A stretch of 64,000 nt of DNA from Rhodosorus marinus (Eukaryota; Rhodophyta; Stylonematophyceae; Stylonematales; Stylonemataceae): positions 2,083,001 through 2,147,000 of the forward strand of contig JAMWBK010000001.1 in the NCBI GenBank assembly GCA_029953675.1, given 5' to 3'. The notes under the pieces were generated by a model. That model searched no databases, was not told the DNA's origin, and saw only the letters and a program-made list of their open reading frames with translations. Shown here one piece after another: positions 50,022 through 62,843 of the stretch. Numbering within the stretch: position 1 is the stretch's first letter; each line of letters begins with the position of its first letter. A program made the position numbers and the translations under genes.

Positions 50022-50198
50022 CGTCCTCATGGCGCCTAGAGGTGTATTTATAAAAATGTGAAGTTACGCTCAAGTGTGGCGAACCAGCTTCGTAGTTTCC
50101 TCTGTACAAGCGTGCTTGAGCTTTTCTAGGAGTTCGTTCTCCGGTGGCTGGAAAAGATCGGCCACCTATCCAGCCGTGTTGTCCGAGGCCGGGGTTCC

Positions 50199-51169
50199 TT
50201 ACTCCCGGAGAGATGTGTTTCTGTCCAAAAACTTTTCATCCCATTGTCTCAAATCCGTCTTTACGCGATCGGAAAATTCCTCTTCTTCGGACGGCCCCAG
50301 TGCCATCTGCTCCCGTTCATACTCAGTGAGAATATCACGATTCCTTCGGGGGTTTGGGCGATCAGTACTCCCTGCCGGTTGTGTCGAATCGGAGGAAGAA
50401 TCCTGCGTCGGTAGCTCCAAGGAGGCTCCAGGGTCTACTCCGTAGAGCACTCCTAGAGTCACTGCGAACATGACCAGACCAAAGACAAAGTCTCCTAGAG
50501 GTTCAAATGAGCAATCTTTCGTGAGACATTCACGTGCTAACCGTTCCCCCCAATGCAACAAGCGGAAGACTTGCATACCAGACTCCACCTTTGACCCAAC
50601 GGCTGAAGATATGTTTATCCGGAGGAGCTCAATCAGCAGGGAAGTAACGCTCGCAGCCACCGCCGCGAGGAACGCTGGTGCGTCAACAATCGTAGAAAGG
50701 GACAAAAAGAACAGAAACGCGAGCGAAAGCCCGCCGCCTCCACAAAAAGCTGCCAATCCTGCTGCAACCAAGTACCCACTCTTAACAGTACGCCTCTCAA
50801 CGACTAAGCACGAAAAATCGAAAACACAAAAAGCAAAAGCAGAAGCGCATTCAAAAACAACCCTTCTCTTCCACCCAAAAACGGATCCAGGAGGGTGCGA
50901 CAATCGGCGCGCCGTGAAAAAAAAAAAACAAACCAAAACCAAATTGCTTCCTCACCCAACGGAATCTCAACTTCTGAAAGCATCGCCTTCTCTACCCATC
51001 CCCTCAGATTGTTACCTCCCCCGCTACCACCCCTCTGCTGCATCCGAACTCTTCCATGTCCCACTTTGCATGCGGCGCTCGCCCTCCTTAACCTCCCAAA
51101 ATTGCCTGTTCCATTTACAAATGCAGTCACTCCCCTAAACCCGTCCGTAGTAGACATCTTTCCTGTCAT
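50199..51169 (-). CDS. Predicted plastid membrane protein, unrecognised
   Basis: Two exons (51169-50956 and 50803-50199) joined over a 152-base GT-AG intron give about 272 residues. The first 45 residues are rich in Arg, Ser, Gly and Ala with few acids, like a chloroplast transit peptide. Two or three hydrophobic segments follow: one from about residue 82 (YLVAAGLAAFCGGGGLSLAF), one about LAAVAASVTSLLIELL, and one later (FVFGLVMFAVTLGVLYGV). The C-terminal quarter is Ser/Pro/Glu-rich and soluble. I do not recognise the family. Several in-frame ATGs lie upstream and at 51157, so the start is uncertain. Confidence 0.6.
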
Positions 51170-51287
51170 CTGAGGAACTTCACTACTACATTCTACTCCT
51201 GCAAGACTACCACTCTCTCTCATCCTCATCACCAGTCTCATCCCATTCACATCCACAGCGTGCCCTAGAAAACGATAAAACACAGTC

Positions 51288-51388
51288 AAGTGTCATTGTA
51301 CTATTCAATCAATTATTGACTTTTGCACGATTTCTGATCTTAAGAGGACTATTCAATCTCTATAATAGACTGAATATTTGAGACACTT
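51288..51388. mobile_element. MITE-like element, TIR AAGTGTC
   Basis: About 100 bases between AAGTGTCATT and GACACTT. The interior is AT-rich with two ACTATTCAATC blocks (near 51301 and 51348). The left end resembles that of 32654-32783 (AAGTGTCATAA), suggesting one family. Confidence 0.5.
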
Positions 51389-52026
51389 AAGCTATATATC
51401 TATGACTTGAAGGAGTAGGGATAGGACAGTCTGTCCAAAATTCTGCTTACGGTTTGGTGATTCGTAATGACCAATGATAAGTGATAGAGCACAATTTCTG
51501 TCGAATAAAACGAATTAAGAGATGGGCCATATCCAATGATAAGGATTTATTTTCGTAAGGTTTCGAGGGTTTTGATAGCTCGATGTAGAGTCTCTAGTCG
51601 GGAAGCAAGTCTGTCTTCAGGACGCGAGTTGAGCAGACGCGTGTGTTCATGTGCATGATGAATATCACATTCCAGACGCCAAGCCTGAAATCCTCCCCTC
51701 GCCCTGCGCCCTCTGACGTTTTTGTTCTGCGGAAATGTGTTTGTTCAAGTGTTACAAATCCTGAGACTTGTCGAAACGAAGAATTTCCTATCCAGAACGC
51801 ACGCGTCTGCTCGATGCGCTCGTGAGGTTTGCCAGAAGTAGAGAGACGACCATTTCGAAAAGGGAGAATGAAAAAATCGAATAGCTCTCTTTTGCTTCGC
51901 TGGAAGCGTTTTCTGATTTGTAGAATCCGAATCCTGGTGAACGACGCCTCGCCGATGCTTGAAAAGACGCCCTCGAAACAGAGTCCACAACTTTCGAGCT
52001 AACAACAGTTTGCAGGAAATAAAACC

Positions 52027-52086
52027 TCAATGCAAGAACAGGCGCGCATGTGATGTATCTGATGCGCGCCTGTTCTTGCATTGAGA
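52027..52086. repeat. Perfect 24-bp inverted repeat, 12-base loop
   Basis: The arms 52027-52050 (CTCAATGCAAGAACAGGCGC onward) and 52063-52086 are exact reverse complements. The loop is GTGATGTATCTG. It lies in intergenic DNA, unrelated in sequence to the other hairpins. Confidence 0.93.
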
Positions 52087-54030
52087 TTACGGGCAACCAT
52101 TGCAACGCCAAGACAGAGCCCATCACCTGGGCTGACTGGAACTGCAAACGGTACACAACGCTTCGCTTGTATATGGTCGCACAAACTACGCCAATCAAAG
52201 GTCAACAATCCCGAATCTCATGTAGAAAGCGATTCCGGAAGAAAATCTAAACCATCGCTTTCAGATATGCGATTTGATCATCTTCACCCCTGCGTCTCCA
52301 AACACATATCAACGACTGGTGCACAGAGAATCCAGCATCACGGCGGTGTGCAAAAATTCAATGCATTTCATAAAACCAACTGCTTGCCAGCTCCGGAGAA
52401 TCTTAAAACGACGAATTGGGCCAATTACAAATCTCAATGCCTCGGAAGCCAGCCCAAGGGCGGACTACTAGTGTAAACCCATCATTCTCACCGGCTGTGG
52501 TTGGGGATATCTTAAACATGGGCATGATTCAGGAAGCCCCTCAACGGTGGATCATCTTGCGATTCTTATGGAAGAGAGATAGGTAGTAGTCACACCATCC
52601 TCAGCTGAGTCTCAAGTCGCCAAGGACAAAGCCATAGCTCAAATCCCATCACCCACCATCATTCCCTTCATCATCCACAGAAAAAAAAGAAGAAACCATC
52701 CCCCATTTCGCCAGAGCATTCAAATCCCCAAGAACATCTCTCTATTTCCTGAAATATCAGTCTGAACACTGACGTCCTCAAAATCTAACTGCTTCCACCT
52801 CCCCCTAAGTCGTGCTCACCACTTACCCTTCTATCAAACAAATCAAAAAAGACAACCACGAACCTCAAACCCCCAAATCAAAATTATTAAAGGCCTCTTT
52901 TTTCATTCTCCTTCTACATAATCTCACCGTTACCCCTTAGGACTACGAGAGTTTACTCTCCTTTGCAATGTATCCATTGCAACACCCCACACCCCCCCTC
53001 TACCTTCTCCTTCCCTTTGGGTTTAGGGTTAATTTTTTTGATGGGGTGGATCTTTCGGGGAAACGCCTAAAAATATGGATTATTCAAACCGGTATCTTAA
53101 AATGGGGTTTTTTGGCATTTAAGGAAATGAATTCTGTCCAGATAATCTCCACGGATTTAACCATCTCGAGTTCCCATTGGTTACTAACGTCAAATTATAT
53201 TCAAAAAAGAAAAAAGGTCGACTCCGATCCAACAGCTATTCCCCGAACACCGTTGTAGACCATACGTTCATCCCCTTCGATCACCGAAAAAAAAGTTTCC
53301 TATCCATAGATCTTGTTAAATTTCACAAATTATCAGAAGGAAATGTGGAACGGCAATGAGAATACAAACTACCCCCCTGTTGGAATACCAATAAATGTTC
53401 AACCCCTCAATTATATTTGATTTTAACCTTTTCCCTTTTTCAGATATCCTTCCGTGAATTTAATTCCAATTTTCAACTAACCCAGATTTCTTTTTCTTTG
53501 TGTGGAAGCCTCGGATTTCTTCCAACTCACCCCCGTGATAAACTTCTACCCGGTTTTTTAGATTAAAAAGGCGTATCTTTTTTCTTTGTAAGGGGGGAAG
53601 AGGAGGGAGATAGGAATGCGAGGCAATCGATGGTTTCGTTCGAGGGGGGAAGGTTGTTGGCGAATGGTACATGGCTGTCATCATGAATTTATGAATTGTG
53701 TTAGTTTTTGATGGGCCAAAACGGAATTTTTTAGGTTTCTGGGCGAGTGTTCAGTTTCCTTTTTTGTTCTTTTTGGGCATGTTGTGAGGATGCGCAGTTT
53801 TTGCGTGCTTCAGTTTTTGCGTGCTTCAGCTCTCCCGAAGAGACAGAGAGTCAGTCAGAGAGACAGACCGAACAGAGTGAAGAGAAAAAGGGAATGTGTG
53901 TGTGTGTGGGAGGGCTGTGGCGGGATCGGATATACGATTGCAATGTGATTTTGTGTTCGGTGTTAGTAATAGAAACCTTGTGGAGGGAGGGACGGCATCT
54001 CGAGAGCAAGGTCGGTTAGGGAGTGGAAGA

Positions 54031-54055
54031 TGTGTGTGTGTGTGTGTGTGTGTGT
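54031..54055. repeat. GT dinucleotide microsatellite
   Basis: An uninterrupted TG run on the plus strand, within the G-rich stretch upstream of the kinase gene. Confidence 0.95.
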
Positions 54056-54798
54056 TTCCAGAGAGAGGAGGCTAGGGAGGAGAGGGGAAAAGCTGCTGGA
54101 GCTTTTTGACATTCACGATTAATAGCTGTTGATCGGGAGAGCCGGGAGTGTAGAGGAGGAGCTGTGCTGGTGATATACACCGTCTTATTGTCAGTGCTCT
54201 TTTCACCCCGTGCCGCTGGCTTTTGTTTTCGGCGAAGGTTGTTGGGGGAGACCTAACGGGAGAGCGAAAGGGCGTTGCTGACACCGGTGCGAATACGCGG
54301 GCATGTAGATGAGGGTTTCGTGAGCGGTGGTCTTCTGTTGGGAGGTTTTGGTCCGAATGGGCAGGTAGAATATTTGGCTTTTGTGTACCTGGCTGCTTTG
54401 TATGTTGTTGGACTCGGCTCAAAGCAGCAGTCGTTCTGAGGTTGTGTATCTGTTGAGGGAAGAAAGGCGTTGGAAGGCTAGAAACGTTACGGAGGGGCCA
54501 TAAGGGCCAGCGGTTCGGACGTGAGTAGTGCTTGCTAAGCATCAGACGTTAGAGGAAGCAGTCGGTCAGTGGAACAGCGCAGTCCCCACCTTGTGGAGAA
54601 AGTGTCCTCCTTTTGGATGACGTTTTGCCTCGGGATCCGCAAGTCGAGATGAGCCTCTGTTGACCGCCGTAGTAGGGAGTCGGTTAGTTTTGCGACACCA
54701 CGTGCGCAGCTTCTCTCGTGTATGAGCTTTGAGAGACTGTGCGCACTTTATTGAAAGGTTGAAAGTCCGTGAGGATATACATGTTGCAGTGAGCAAGC

Positions 54799-56704
54799 AT
54801 GGACATTCGGACATGTGCGGAGATAGCACTTCACGTAGCGGAGGAGGATATCAGGAGAACTTTTCCTATGCGAACGTCACCAGTCTCCGTTGGGCAGGAG
54901 TCTACCAACGGTCCTGTCGACATCCCTGGGGCTGAAGTTTCAGCCTACGACGATGATTTCCTCGAGAAAGACGTTGAGAACGAGTCGGTTGATGAGGAAG
55001 AGCTGTTTAAGGCTACTTCATTGCCATGCGGGGCAAGCCTCGATCAAGGGTATCTTGAAGTTGATCAGCACTCTCTAATTTCCACCTCTTTATCCTCGCG
55101 GATAGAACTGGAGGTTACCTCGAAGACTTTAAAGCAATGGAAGCGCACCCAAACGTCGGAGGAAGCTGCTTATCAGACATGGGATTTTTCTGAGGTGGCT
55201 GATGCTGTGGATAGTACTGCCTCTATGTTGTCCGAAGGAAGGGTATGCACGTCGGAGCACTAGTCCGAAGCTGTTTCGATCCTTGGTTGACACTTTTGCT
55301 TTCTTTGTTTGTGGTTTCGCCCAGATACAAACGGCCATTCCTGAAAGAACAGGAGTATCGGGAACGTACTTCTTCCGAAAGGTAGACTCCTCAGCAAACG
55401 TCTTAGGGGTATTCAAACCAGCGGATGAAGAGGTTCAGCTAGAGACAACGGATCTTGACTCAGCGAAAAGCTCTGCGTCTGTTCTTAAGTACATACGGCA
55501 CTCATTTCACTCCGGTGAGGGATTGTACAAGGAACAAGCCGCGTACCTCCTCGACCACGAACGGTTCGTAGTTCCCAACACCGTGAAACATGCTTCCCTG
55601 CCTACAGTAGCTAATGTTGGGGAAGCGTTCTTGTACGTCTCGCCAGCTTTAGCAAGGTCCCTCAGACAACCATCGCGCGTTGTGACATCACAATGAATGA
55701 TGGTCGAACGAAGAAGACGAAGACAGGGGCTTTTCAGGTTTACGTGGAGAACGTTGGCGACACGGACGACTACGGACCTGGAGTCTTTTGTGTTGAAGAC
55801 GTGCAAAGAATTGCAATAATGGATATCCGAACCTTGAATTGCGATCGGCACGCTGGCAACATACTTGTGTGCAAGAATGGGTACGCCTGACCCAGGCACC
55901 TAACCAGAACCGTTTGAGCTGCTCTTTGTTTTTTCCTGACTTGTTTGCTTTTGCGTCGTACAGTTCCCAAGACACCAAGAAATACGGTTTGGTTCCAATC
56001 GATCATGGATACATTCTGCCAGATCGGATCGTCGCCTGTCCGTGGCCAGCTTGGATGGACTGGCCTCAATCCCGGCAGCCTCTTAGCAACGAGGCCAAGG
56101 AGTACGTTTCAATCTTTTCCGGGGGCAGCAGGAAATTATCTTGAGCTAATTGCAGACTTTGTCTCTAATAATAGTTATGCGTCCAGGCTCGATGGTGAGC
56201 ATGATGCTCACATGCTGAAAGAGCAGCTCAAAGGTGCTATCAATGATGGCTCATTCTGCACGCTCAAGATTGGAACCCTTTTGTTGACTAAAGGAGTTGA
56301 GAAGGGACTATCCCTCTTCGACATTGGGAGTCTCGTCTTTGTAAAGGATCCCAAGGACTCTTCTTTCCTCGAAAAGACCTGGAATGAGGCGTATAGCGTT
56401 GGCTACGCCAGGCAAGCTCGACGCGCATGCAACGGAGCTGGATCAGACTTCGTCGGTGACAACTACTTGTATGCGAACATTGCGGAACACAGCGCTCTCC
56501 TGCCCGAAACTGAGTCCTTTATTATCAAGTAAGCATTACAGCCGGTCACATGCCCTGAGGAGGTCACCGATGACTAAGTATTTCCTTGCTCGAGTAAACA
56601 GGTACACTGCTCGGTTGATTGGTGCGAAGGTGGAATCACTCGCTACTCGGTCTGCCAAGTTGGATCGGGTCCGAAGTACCCCGCTGCTGAGTGCTTTATC
56701 CTAG
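54799..56704 (+). CDS. PI4K-gamma-like lipid/protein kinase (PI3/PI4-kinase fold)
   Basis: Resembles plant type II phosphatidylinositol 4-kinase gamma proteins, some of which act as protein kinases. Six exons (54799-55242, 55325-55606, 55666-55880, 55964-56101, 56175-56528, 56602-56704) give 511 residues. The first 160 residues are acidic, without a clear ubiquitin-like domain. The kinase domain starts at TGVSGTYFFRK, with the ATP-binding lysine in GVFKPADEE and EQAAYLLDH after it. The catalytic loop is DIRTLNCDRHAGNILV and the metal-binding motif is VPIDHGYILPD, followed by WPQSRQPLS. C-terminal helices (TLLLTKGVEKGLSLFDIGSL) match the plant proteins. The 59-base intron 2 has a weaker donor, GTAGCT, and is the least certain border. 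Confidence 0.87.
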
Positions 56705-57156
56705 CACTCTCTCTTTCGTAGCAAGGGTGAATAGCAATGCATCCATCCTTTGGGCTTGAGACCACATGTAATTTTTCTTCATTCGCTGTACTCTTGGGGA
56801 AACGCGCGTGCAAGAGCATTGAGAGCGAAGCGCAACTGCGTCGAACGTAGATAAAGAACGAACGCACGAAATCAGGCTTTCGAAAAGCTTTCGTCTATGG
56901 CGGCCTCTCTGCACAATGGAGAACGGGTTTTATTATAGCGAGGTGCCGTATGTACCGGGAGTTAGATATTTTCTAGTTTCTTGTCGAAGGCTTCGTCACA
57001 AAGGCTCCTCTGCCGTTCCTCCGTTCCAATGCTGCGAATCAAAAAGTCAAGGTTTTCTCTCAAGCGTTCTTCCTATATGCGAGTTGTACCACGATTACGA
57101 CCGGACAAGCACAACTTGAAAGGCTTTTACAGTCCCACGGACAGACCAACCTCTGT
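56705..57156. other. Convergent intergenic gap
   Basis: Lies between the stop codons of the kinase and eIF2-alpha genes and must hold both 3' untranslated regions. No gene or repeat is seen. Confidence 0.6.
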
Positions 57157-58277
57157 TCATGCCTCCGCCTCCTCTTCTTCCTCCTCGCTACTGTTGTTGT
57201 TTCCCCCAGCATTGGTGTAGCCTTCGTTTTCTGCCTCTGCCTCTTTCATCAGAGTCTTAAGCAGCTTTTCATCCTTGTCGGAAACAGTTGCAGGCTGAAG
57301 GAATGGAAATTGGGACGACGGACAAAGACTTGAGTATGAGCTGGAGTAGCTGACAGAATTTTCTTCCAAATGAGAGAGCACGACATTCCAACTTACCTCG
57401 CTCTTGAGACTAAATCGTCCTCCACGTTTCTGAATTTCCTCATCCACCACTTTGAGCGCATCGTTGAGCAGCTGGATACCCTCGGCTTTCTGGAAGGATG
57501 TCGCGTTGATAACGTACTGGGGCGCAGCAACTATTCTAACCTTAACCTGCGCCTCCTCCGGAGCTGAAGCTTCTGCCTTCCGAAGTGACTCTTTAATCGC
57601 GTGGATTCCGTCGAAGGCGTGGCATTCAACCTATTCCCGAGTGTAGCGACACACACGCAAGCAAACGAGTCAGGATCAGGCTTGCTACGCACCTGGATAA
57701 GCCATCTTACCTCAAAGTCTGCACGGAACTTGATCGCATGCGCAGTGAGTTTCTTGCTGACGTTCTTCAGGAGCTCCTCACGCTCGTAGTCGGGGATATC
57801 TATCCCTTCGAGCGCATCATCTGCATCAGATGCTGCTAATCTAAAGCCGTCAAAGGCGTGCCCGTACTTGCGATACATTGGCCAACCCCACTGAACGTAC
57901 AGGTCCTCCAAATCTCTCCCAACTGTTTCTGCAATGTGGCGCATGATCGAATGCACCGTCCTACCCTTATTCCATTTGTCTTCCATATACGCAATATCGG
58001 TAGGAGCTACTCGACGTTTTGAAAGATCGATGTATCCCATCTCCTTATCCACCCTCACCACAGCCAAAACTACGTTCCTTCCCACCCTCAGCTCCTTGTG
58101 AATGGATCGAATACGCTTCCGAGAGAGCTCCGAAAGCATGATCATTCCCTCACACTTATTATACTCCAACAATTGAACGTAGATACCCATTTCCTTGATA
58201 TCCGTCACCAAAGCCATCACGATCTCATCCGGCTCAGGATATTTATTCTCATACATCCGACATTCTAAAACCACCAT
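57157..58277 (-). CDS. Translation initiation factor eIF2, alpha subunit
   Basis: Regulatory subunit of eIF2, which brings initiator tRNA to the 40S ribosome. Three exons (58277-57711, 57630-57397, 57294-57157) give 312 residues. The S1 domain is residues 15-90. The stress-kinase target serine is conserved at residue 52 in MLSELSRKRIRS, equal to Ser51 of the mature human protein, so control by eIF2 kinases is expected. VDKEMGYIDLSKRRV, the helical domain and the C-terminal alpha/beta domain follow. The tail is acidic with a Glu run. The start ATG gives a length close to human eIF2-alpha. Upstream DNA is G-rich on the sense strand. Confidence 0.94.
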
Positions 58278-60802
58278 TTTCGACCAGTTTCCCTTCTCAA
58301 AACTTAGCAATACAAATAATCCACTCTCCCAAACTTGCAAAGCACAGATACACACCTCCTCTTCCTCCCCTCACCCACACCTAAAATGTCACCCACCTTC
58401 CCTTGGATCCCCTTCTCCTTTCCTTAGTCCACAAAAGCCTAATCAAACGATAACCCCAATCCAACCCGTCAACCTCCTTTTACGACCCTAACCTGCTCCC
58501 CCAACCCTTTCTCTGCCCCAAATCCCTTCCTCCTCCTTCCTCCTCCCACCTCAAGCGGCATTCCCAAAGAGGCTCCTCAAACCGCCGTCGACTATCTCAA
58601 AAAATATTCTAAAAACCAAAACAAACGAATAAGTTTACTAAGTCGATTGGAAAGGCTTCTAACGTCCCCCAACCTATAGTAGTACACAATATTTGTTAAT
58701 AGTACATGAAGGTAACCCTGAGGCAAAGGATTTCTTTTCTATTAGTAGTTTGTTAGTATATAGTACTATTTGAGAGTGACAATTGTTTTGTGAATTTTTG
58801 GATTCGCTGGAAAGAGCACGAAAAGAGGTAAAAACGATTGGGGTGAAAATGGTTGTTAGCACCATTGAAATTTCGGAGTAAACAAAGAGGAACCACTATT
58901 GCAGAGTGGAAGAGAGAGCTTAGAACACAATCTAGTGTTCAGATACCGGACGCTCCAGCCTTCAATGCGACATTCGCGATGTTCCTTAGTGATATCAGCT
59001 CGTCCCGCTCTTCCTGAAAGCAAAATCCCTGGTTTCTTTGTATAGAGTGGGGAGATCGTTTTGCCAGTCTGTGGAGTCGCAACGGAGCGTTCTGCGTGTT
59101 TTTTTTCTGGGCGTTGGTGGTCGACGTCGTTGAGATAAAGAATCGGCGTCCACTGAGGTGCTCACAAACGCAGAGGCTTTTTGCAGTCGCCCCTCGCTCA
59201 TCGGTTTGTCCACCAAGATTTAGAGGTCCTTGGATCCTATGATAGGGCTGGGGTTGGTGCATGAGTAGTACCGCCGCCGCTCTAATGCTCTTTCGTAGCA
59301 GACCTCTTCACGCGGTTGCCGTGTGCCCTCTAGTCTCTCTCTTTACTTCAGCTCCTGAGTGTTCCGCTTAGGATACACAACGAAAAGAAAAATAACACAA
59401 ATCAATCTAGGCTACGGAGCCTCCACATATCCCGTGCAGCACTACTTTCGCAGAAGCAGTGCCTGCTTTACCGGATGTTTTGACCATCGGATGTCCTATC
59501 GCTGCTACTTAGTTGGACGCGCGTCATCAGCGTCCGCCTCTCCCTTCTCATTTTACTGTATAGGTACTTCGCGGAGTAGCTACGCCACGAATTAAGAGAC
59601 CAACTGCGGAGTTCAGGAGCTACCTCTTTCTCCGAATCGTCCTCTTTTTCCCACTTTTTTTGGTAAGTTTCGTAAAAGGCAGACGGAAACAAAGGTCAGA
59701 TTCCATCTCCAAATTAAGACAAGCGTCCTTCATTGGCCAACGACATGAAACGCCGACTAATTACTGGACAAAACCATATCCTAAATCCCAATTTATTGGT
59801 TATCGATGCGCATAATCTAATATATAGTTTTTAATCTATGCAAAAGCAAAATATATTCTATTTTTTCAAATATATAACAATGTATTTAAATTTAATATTT
59901 TCTGGGGGGGTCAGATCCTGAACGGTTCAAATTAAATATATTTTCAATGAAACATGCTTCTTCTTTTCTTCTAGTTTTAGGAGAGTGTACGTTTTTGCAG
60001 GGTTGTCAAATTTCGTCCGATTAAAAAAGGTTAGTCTGAATATTAGTACGTGTACTATAATATAAACGAAGTAAATTAGACTATTGCGGATGAAACGTTT
60101 TGAAAATATATGTCTAATAAATGTATTCCAATCAGACATGTTTTGGAAATATTTTCGTTGTAAAACAGATACTTATCTTCATTTATGCAATATTATAAGG
60201 TATTTCTGTCTTATCAGACACTTTTATGACATTTCTTCTTTTTTTTGAGTGAAAAAACGTCTAGCGGAATTGTAGTGTTCGTGAAATAATTTTTTATGTG
60301 TCGATTTTCTTCTTCAAAAATGTTTGTTTCTGGTGCTGGAAAGCTCTGCGAGTTTTCTCTTTGCTGTTTTTTTGTTCGTTTTTTTTTAAAATAGCGTTGC
60401 CTTCTGTGACTGAAGCGTTGTGGTCATACGTCATGATGGATTCCTCATTGTTGATGGGGCACGTCTCTTTTCAAAGTGGATGCGGGTACCAGTGGACAAA
60501 GGTGGTGAGTAGATTTTGGGCCTGGGAAAGAAGAGAAAAGTGAAGGGAGAGAGAGGGGGAGGTGAGGGGAGGGGGATTGAAAGATGACGTAGGAGACAAT
60601 ATGTGAATACTTTGAAATTTGAACGGAAATGGAAGGAAGGCAAATTGTTTACTCGATTTAGAAGGGGGTGGTGTTTGAGGAGGGTTTTTCTTTGTGGGGG
60701 GAGGGTTTTCGTTCTGTGATCTCGGAAGTGCCTTCTGAATGAGATTATCTATCTATATATAAAGATATATAGATATATAGATTTATATAACGGATCTAGA
60801 TT
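58278..60802. other. Intergenic
   Basis: Bases 58280-58620 are C-rich on the plus strand (eIF2-alpha leader side). Minus-strand frames at 58939-59262 suggest a small spliced gene: an acceptor TTTGCTTTCAG precedes a frame ending in RNIANVALKAGASGI. I cannot confirm it. Bases 59750-60240 are AT-rich with GTCCGATT and TCAGACAC motifs like the MITE ends. Bases 60490-60720 are G/A-rich on the plus strand and 60745-60790 is an AT-repeat stretch just before the WD40 gene. Confidence 0.45.
60745..60790. repeat. TATA/GATA-like low-complexity tract
   Basis: Runs of TATC and TATAGA form partly palindromic AT-rich sequence ending about 13 bases before the ATG at 60803. It could contain the core promoter or be a microsatellite in the leader. 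Confidence 0.6.
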
Positions 60803-62647
60803 ATGTTGAAGTCTAGACGATGGAGTGGGAGAGAAGGAAACTCGACTGGGTTCAGGAGGACGCCGGATGAGCAGTCCTCCACTGAATTAAGCACGAATTC
60901 GACCAGTATTGAAAAGAACCCGTCCTCCCAGATTGGAAATAGTATGCAGTCGAGCAATACCTTTGTGACGTCGTTATTTAGGTCGGCGGATAGTACGCCG
61001 TCGAGTAAGTCCAAGATGAGGAGTGGTACTGGCAACTCGAAGGAGAGGAATTCGAGAAACCGGAGGAAGGATATCGCTTGGGCAAAGGTGAGAGGGGTAC
61101 TGTCATTTCTTGTGCTTTTTCTTTTCGCCTGCGCCCCCGTCGTTCCCGATATAGGCTGTTCCCTCGATCGTTTCTAGTTTCTTTTTGGTCTGAGTGTTCG
61201 GCCTTTGCGAGGGGACATGATCGTATCTGAACATCTTTATCACTCCTGCTTTTCGTTTCAGTCTGTGAATCATGGAAAGCCCCCTGGCACTCGAACGTTC
61301 AAGAACGTCTATTTCAGGCAGAAGTTCCGGGGTCTTGGCGGGTCCATCTGGACTATGAAATTCAACAAATCTGGAACATACTTCGCCGTCGGTGGAGAGT
61401 CTCCAGTTGTCAAGGTCTTCAAAGTCATGGATAGCATTATACGCTCCGAACAGAGGAGCAGTGTCGACGACGCAGATGAGGCAAAACCCTTTTTTGAGCC
61501 AAACCCTGTGCGGGTCTTTGAAGGTCATACGAAGCCAGTAGTTGATCTGGACTGGTCCCAGGCGGTAAGCGTCCACCCCTTTCCCAGATCTATCAAAAAC
61601 TTTGTACATTCTCAACAACCCTGTTTGCGTTTTCGGGTTTTCCCCCGCTGAAGAACTTCCTGCTTACAGCCTCGATGGATACGACAGTCCGCCTATGGCA
61701 CTCCGCAAGAGGCGAGTGTTTGCGCATCTTCAAGCACGGTGACGTGGTCTCCTCGGTCGTGTTTCATCCTTGTGATAACATAACCTTCCTCACAGGATGC
61801 TTTAACGGTAAGCTGCAGATGTGGTCCATGGTACAGAGCTCGAGCGTATGCGCAGCAAATGCCGAGGACTATATCAGCAGCGCAGCGATCAGTAACGACG
61901 GTCAGAGCGCAATTGTTGGTACGGTAAACGGCCGTGTCAAGTTCTACTCTATGCGGAATGAAGTGACAAGGGAGTGGAAACTGAACGACACGACGCAGAT
62001 TGACGTACGACCCGAACGTGCCTTTGAGGTCAGAATAGGATCAGAGGATGGAGTGAAGAGGGACCTTTCCAAGAAAGTTTGCGCAATCGTTCCTTCCCCA
62101 TCAGATAAGGAGGTAATTCAGTACCGTATAAATTACCTGAAAAAAACGAGATAGTGTCTACCCGTACCTCTTTTCTAAGCTTTGCTTCACCCTGTTGCTG
62201 CAGATCTTGATCACAACAAACGATGCGCACGTGAGAACCTACATGAAGAACGACAAGTCCCTCACACGGCTCTATAAGGGACACGTAGCTGTGAACAACT
62301 CCCTTAGAGGAACCTACAGCAACGACGAGCGGTTTCTGATGAGCCCCCTGGGGAAAGTGTTGTCGATATGGGACAAGAACGAGGCCGGGGTCATCCTGAC
62401 AAAGGGAAGGAACCGTGTTGAGGTCGTACATGCATACGAAGCTATTACCCTTGAGGATGAAAGGGCAAACAGCAAGGAGAAGCTCACTGGAGCATTGTTT
62501 GCACCGAGCTCGGACCACACCGATACTGGAAATTATACGATTGTCACAGCGTCGTCGGGAGGGACAATAACTGTGCTACAGAGGGCGAATCTGGATAATG
62601 AAGTTCATAGACCAAACCCGGAGGAAGGCGGGCTCCAGCGGCGATGA
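60803..62647 (+). CDS. WDR44-like WD40 repeat protein
   Basis: Resembles WDR44 (a Rab11-binding protein) and related plant WD40 proteins. Four exons (60803-61087, 61262-61564, 61654-62112, 62204-62647) give 496 residues. The first 95 residues are Ser/Thr/Asn-rich and disordered. WD40 blades follow: GGSIWTMKFNKSGTYFAVGG, EGHTKPVVDLDWS, LLTASMDTTVRLWH, VVSSVVFHPCDN, FLTGCFNGKLQMW and ILITTNDAHVRTY. The blade order and the TASMDTTVRLWH signature match WDR44 closely, but the N-terminal Rab-binding and proline regions of the animal protein are missing. Trafficking is therefore an inference. The gene is convergent with the tRNA synthetase gene, 196 bases apart. Confidence 0.85.
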
Positions 62648-62843
62648 AAGTGTTTTTTTCTTTTGTATAGATCCCATCTCACCATCTAGGACTACCAAAA
62701 GTGTTCGAAACATCTAGGGTCGGTGGCAGGGTATAGTACATTGTTGAGCATACTGCTAGTGTACAGATCATTCTTATGTCGAGTTGTTAGAAAAAAAGAG
62801 TTTTGAAGTGCAGTCGAGCAACCGGATGTTTAGTGCCGCAGTC

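Larger units (their letters stand above)
51170..54798. other. Intergenic
   Basis: Contains the MITE-like element 51288-51388, the perfect hairpin 52027-52086 and AT-rich DNA. A 131-codon plus frame (52081-52476) is protein-like but unrecognised. From 53590 to 54100 the plus strand is G- and GA-rich, including a GT microsatellite, upstream of the kinase gene. Confidence 0.5.

Noticed and set aside
58939-59262. Small minus-strand gene with a TTTGCTTTCAG acceptor
   Set aside because: Two competing frames and no clear upstream donor or family; mentioned only in the intergenic note.
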